Of a stretch of 64,000 nt of DNA, positions 63,228 through 64,000 are shown in pieces. The notes below the pieces were generated by a model, which had not been told where the DNA came from, made no database searches, and was given only the letters and a program-made list of their open reading frames with translations. Source of the stretch: Akkermansiaceae bacterium (GTDB taxonomy: Bacteria > Verrucomicrobiota > Verrucomicrobiia > Verrucomicrobiales > Akkermansiaceae). Within the stretch, counting starts at the first letter, position 1; every line of letters begins with the position of its first letter. The stretch is from the NCBI GenBank assembly GCA_905182405.1, contig CAJJBQ010000002.1:310001-374000 (forward strand), given 5' to 3'. The position numbers and the translations under genes were made by a program.

Positions 63228-64000
63228 ATGTTTATGCAGAAGTTTCTAATCATCCTATCGGCCTTGATCGTCGGCTTTGCGCTGCGATCGTGTCGGACTC
63301 TCCTGTTGCGTAAAATCGGAGCTTTTACATTTCTCCTAGCGTCTGCTCTTTCCTTCTATTTCATTTTTGACTGTTGGTGGGCTGGAGTGATCGGCTTGGT
63401 TCTCTGGTTTTTTATTCCCTGGATTGATCTCGTTACGAGAGTCAGAAAATTAAGCCTCCCCCTAAATAATCGACTCAATTTCCGGACCGCTCCCTCGGAA
63501 GATTATTTCCCCAATGCAGCCCGCATGATTGGAGAGATCGAGGAAGCCGACTTCGAGCATATCGTGGACTGCGGATGGGACTGGGTCGGGATGCACCAAT
63601 TCTTCCGTATTTTCTGGCATCCCGAGGCGCGCGCAATCGCTTCTGTGTGCCTTTGCGAGCATGGAAATATTGCCTTCGCATTCGCCACTGTTAGTTGTCG
63701 CACGACCGATGGTCGTAATATCCACACCACAAACTATCCCTTTTCTCCCACCCTCCTCCACTCCCCGGAGGCAAGCTGGGAGCACCTTCCGTGCGAGAAA
63801 AATCGATTTCCGATGGTGTTTCATGATCACGAAAGGCACCTGGGAAAACTCAACATCAAGGGATCTGACCTCGCGATCCCCGACCCCGACGACATCATCC
63901 AACATCTGGAAAACGAGATGAAGCAGCAGCTCGACCACAACCTCAAGCGAGGGCTCATCGAACTCACCGGAGACGGATTTTTCCGCTATTCCAATCGGGG
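63228..64000 (+). CDS. N-terminal part of a membrane protein, function unknown
   Basis: An open frame of 257 codons runs off the right edge without a stop. ATG 63228 or ATG 63234 starts it. Two hydrophobic stretches at about 7-60 (FLIILSALIVGFAL; FLLASALSFYFIFDCWWAGVIGLVLWFFIPWI) form membrane helices. A cytoplasmic-type soluble domain follows (DFEHIVDCGWDWVGMHQFFRIFWHPEARAIASVCL...FAFATVSCRTTDGR). I recognise no family. The end of the gene lies outside the window. Confidence 0.7.
   Translation, partial: MFMQKFLIILSALIVGFALRSCRTLLLRKIGAFTFLLASALSFYFIFDCWWAGVIGLVLWFFIPWIDLVTRVRKLSLPLNNRLNFRTAPSEDYFPNAARMIGEIEEADFEHIVDCGWDWVGMHQFFRIFWHPEARAIASVCLCEHGNIAFAFATVSCRTTDGRNIHTTNYPFSPTLLHSPEASWEHLPCEKNRFPMVFHDHERHLGKLNIKGSDLAIPDPDDIIQHLENEMKQQLDHNLKRGLIELTGDGFFRYSNR

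Overview
The window reads as a chromosomal segment of a Gram-negative bacterium of the phylum Verrucomicrobiota, probably order Verrucomicrobiales. Four things point there. An imuA-imuB-dnaE2 mutagenesis cassette sits behind a TGTTC-N4-GAACA box, the form of LexA site described for Verrucomicrobia. Three pseudopilin genes resemble the 'Verru_Chthon cassette' proteins. The GreA-type factor carries a very long N-terminal extension of the kind known in Chlamydiae and relatives. Lipopolysaccharide transport and KDO genes (lptD, lptB, kdsA) are present. GC content looks like the low fifties by eye. Genes are tightly packed, with many 2-20 bp gaps, start/stop overlaps and overlapping convergent ends. 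I see no insertion sequences, phage genes, CRISPR arrays or rRNA genes, so this is mostly core genome.

Layout. 1-6006: end of a eukaryotic-type (GSII) glutamine synthetase with its terminator, a 250-base gene-free stretch, then the SOS-controlled imuA-imuB-dnaE2 operon. 6013-14041: prepilin peptidase, CCA-adding enzyme, a tandem AhbA/AhbB (siroheme decarboxylase)-like protein, a TIGR01777 epimerase, LptD, a nitroreductase and a small membrane protein. 14139-19785: M16 peptidase, DUF1844 protein, kdsA, an LptC/LptA-like protein and lptB in one probable operon. 19789-25535: ftsB, eno, the long GreA-family factor, an ECF sigma/anti-sigma/PDZ lipoprotein trio, tRNA-Val(CAC) and tRNA-Leu(AAG). 25603-29857: three pseudopilins, galE and a rhomboid protease. 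29927-34247: lysA, a second ECF sigma factor, 5-formyl-THF cyclo-ligase, apaG and thiD. 34285-34737: a decayed sulfatase pseudogene. 34761-39178: tgt-yajC-secDF with a small SecD-derived gene inserted before secDF. 39261-48223: polysaccharide deacetylase, ilvB-ilvN, carA, purA, uppS, a sigma-54 activator and upp. 48260-51980: large TPR protein and a class V aminotransferase. 52114-58637: a cysteine block with cysE, a CymR-like Rrf2 regulator and a cysJ-cysI-cysH-cysK operon. 58805-64000: lipoprotein, acyltransferase, M29-like peptidase, bifunctional-nuclease-family protein, gamma carbonic anhydrase and the start of a membrane protein.

How the genes work together. The cys genes form a sulfate-assimilation unit from PAPS/APS to cysteine: CysH makes sulfite, CysJI makes sulfide, CysE supplies O-acetylserine, CysK joins them, and the Rrf2 protein is the obvious regulator. 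LptD, the LptC/A-like protein, LptB and KdsA serve outer-membrane LPS. The prepilin peptidase would process the pseudopilins.

The observations I rate highest are the signal-peptide-bearing mini-SecD between yajC and secDF, the tRNA-guanine transglycosylase lacking its zinc cysteines, the tRNA-Leu with anticodon AAG, the tandem AhbA/AhbB-like protein, and the LexA-box promoter. No wholly unknown multi-gene system is evident.
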